Shown: one piece after another, positions 62,946-64,000 of the stretch
Layout of the letters: each line of letters opens with the position of its first letter
Numbering within the stretch: the first letter of the stretch is position 1
DNA from: Sphingobacterium sp. SRCM116780
GTDB taxonomy: Bacteria; Bacteroidota; Bacteroidia; Sphingobacteriales; Sphingobacteriaceae
Direction: 5' to 3'
Assembly: GCF_021442025.1 (NCBI RefSeq)
Contig: NZ_CP090446.1
Span: forward strand, 1,674,001 to 1,738,000
Length of the DNA stretch: 64,000 bases
The notes under the pieces: model-generated
The model's input: only the letters and a program-made list of their open reading frames with translations
Told to the model about the DNA's origin: nothing
Database searches by the model: none
Position numbers and translations under genes: made by a program

Positions 62946-64000
62946 ATGGCAAAAATATTAATAGTAGATGACGAGAAGCCAAATGCAGATGCATATAAAA
63001 GAGCATTAGAGTTAGACTCTTCTTTATATGATATTAAAACGGCAGCAAACGAAAATGAGGCAGAAGAACTGATCTCAAACGAGGATTTTGATGTTATTAT
63101 TACTGACCTTGCTATGATTGATGATCAAAGTGGGATGCGGGTGTTGAGTTGTTCAAAAGAAAAGCAACCTCTTACAATGGTCATAATGGTAACTGCTTAT
63201 GCTGATAAAATGGATCGTTATGCGGCGTTTGAAAATGGTGCATTTGATTGCATTGCAAAATCAACTCCGGGTTTAAAAACAACCGACGAAATAATTGCAA
63301 AGACAAAAACAGCCTTGTTTTTTCGCGAGATGATTGAAAATCAAATCGAATCGCAGAAAAAAGTAACTGTATTAAAAAGATACTTTGACCCAAAAGTTTT
63401 TACGCAGTTAGAAAATAATGCTGATGTTCTTACATTAAAAAGTAGAACAATAACGATTGTTTTTTGGGATATAAGAGGCTTTTCAAAGGCATGTGAAATA
63501 CTAAAAGCATTTCCCGAGGCCATTGCTAAATTTTTAAAAGACTATTTTGACCTCGCTTCTAAAATCATTTTTCAACATGGTGGTGTTTTAGATAAATTTA
63601 TTGGTGATGGAATAATGGCTCTTTTTGGTTCATTAAAAGAGAGAGATTCTATTGAGGATGCCTCGTCCGCAGCCAAAGCAGCGATTGATTTGAAATTACA
63701 ATTTGAGGTTTTGCTTGAGCAATGGATCAAAGAGTGGAATCTTTACACACCTGAAATCATAAAAATTGGTCTCGGATGTGGTATGCACACTGGAGAGTGT
63801 TTGGTTGGAAGTGTTGGCACTGAAATAAGAGATCAATACACTGCATTAGGGTCTGCTGTAAATCTAGCTGCGCGAATCGAATCAAGAACTCAGGACAAGC
63901 AAATTTTAGTATCATCAACATCGCATGCAAGACTTGTGAAATATTTCAATTTTGTGGATGCTGGTATTATTAATGATATAAAAAACATTCCAGGAGATTT
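62946..64000 (+). CDS. Response regulator fused to a class III nucleotide cyclase, C-terminus cut by the window
   Basis: The frame runs from ATG 62946 to the right edge (351 codons), so it is incomplete. The receiver (residues 1-120) has Asp8/Asp9 (VDDEKP), phospho-acceptor Asp54 (IITDLAM), Thr83 and Lys105. A helical linker leads to a class III cyclase domain: metal Asp175 in VFWDIRGFS, Lys217 and Asp221 in DKFIGDGIMALFG, and QYTALGSAVNLAARIES carrying the base-side Thr and transition-state Asn and Arg. This residue set is that of bacterial adenylate cyclases. It is co-transcribed with the kinase (7-nt gap), so phosphorylation probably controls cyclic-nucleotide synthesis. Effectors are outside the window. 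Confidence 0.88.
   Translation, partial: MAKILIVDDEKPNADAYKRALELDSSLYDIKTAANENEAEELISNEDFDVIITDLAMIDDQSGMRVLSCSKEKQPLTMVIMVTAYADKMDRYAAFENGAFDCIAKSTPGLKTTDEIIAKTKTALFFREMIENQIESQKKVTVLKRYFDPKVFTQLENNADVLTLKSRTITIVFWDIRGFSKACEILKAFPEAIAKFLKDYFDLASKIIFQHGGVLDKFIGDGIMALFGSLKERDSIEDASSAAKAAIDLKLQFEVLLEQWIKEWNLYTPEIIKIGLGCGMHTGECLVGSVGTEIRDQYTALGSAVNLAARIESRTQDKQILVSSTSHARLVKYFNFVDAGIINDIKNIPGD

Overview
The window is AT-rich DNA from a member of the Bacteroidota, most likely Sphingobacteriaceae (Sphingobacterium-like). The main reasons are the phylum-typical families DUF5606, DUF4296 and DUF3298-type lipoproteins, DNA polymerase III alpha with a fused N-terminal exonuclease, the near absence of Shine-Dalgarno sequences, and promoters of the TTTG / TAnnTTTG type (clear examples before the SAM riboswitch and the tRNA-Lys gene). 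No tool was run; family calls are from reading the proteins.

Region 1 (1-49.6 kb) is mostly core chromosome. It holds an ATP-cone/Mrr-type protein (cut by the left edge), ispE, a NUDIX protein, futalosine-pathway menaquinone genes mqnA and mqnE around a histidine phosphatase, an MsbA-like ABC exporter, an aromatic aminotransferase with prephenate dehydrogenase, and a TetR-TolC-MFP-RND efflux operon. Next is a methionine operon (SAM-I riboswitch, metY, metX, homoserine dehydrogenase), followed by radC, a cyclophilin, DUF5606, pyrD and an ABC-F protein. An SDR gene interrupted by an in-frame TGA precedes an AMP-binding ligase. Then come MgtC, mutS2, DUF4296, a YggS-type protein, GNAT, DUF3298, aspartate kinase, a THUMP-like methyltransferase, an LLM oxidoreductase, small lipoproteins, amt, trxA, dnaE, an OmpA-like lipoprotein, a glucoamylase-like exported protein and accA. 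Methionine/threonine supply (aspartate kinase, hom, metX, metY) and aromatic synthesis are each grouped, and most operons end in recognisable hairpin terminators.

Region 2 (49.7-58.2 kb) looks like an accessory island at tRNA-Lys(UUU). The tRNA 3' end is followed by a tandem array of a 138-bp unit (five apparently identical copies, then diverged ones), each unit beginning with the tRNA 3' end sequence. A solitary diverged copy of the unit lies about 7 kb downstream at 58.07-58.18 kb. Between them are an AraC regulator, a DUF4822 lipoprotein, an ankyrin protein, two paralogous amidohydrolases (one apparently cytoplasmic, one with a Tat-like signal), an MFS transporter and several gene remnants. 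No intact integrase is visible.

Region 3 (58.2-64 kb) is a second accessory stretch. It has a roughly 600-nt structured non-coding segment bounded by 36-nt direct repeats, a small protein of immunity-protein size, and an exported protein whose gene sits between about 155-bp direct repeats. It ends with a two-gene signalling system: a histidine kinase with a nucleoside-deoxyribosyltransferase/TIR-like N-terminus and a degenerate PD-(D/E)XK-like middle domain, followed by a response regulator fused to a class III nucleotide cyclase (cut by the right edge). This pair is the strongest candidate for an undescribed system in the window.
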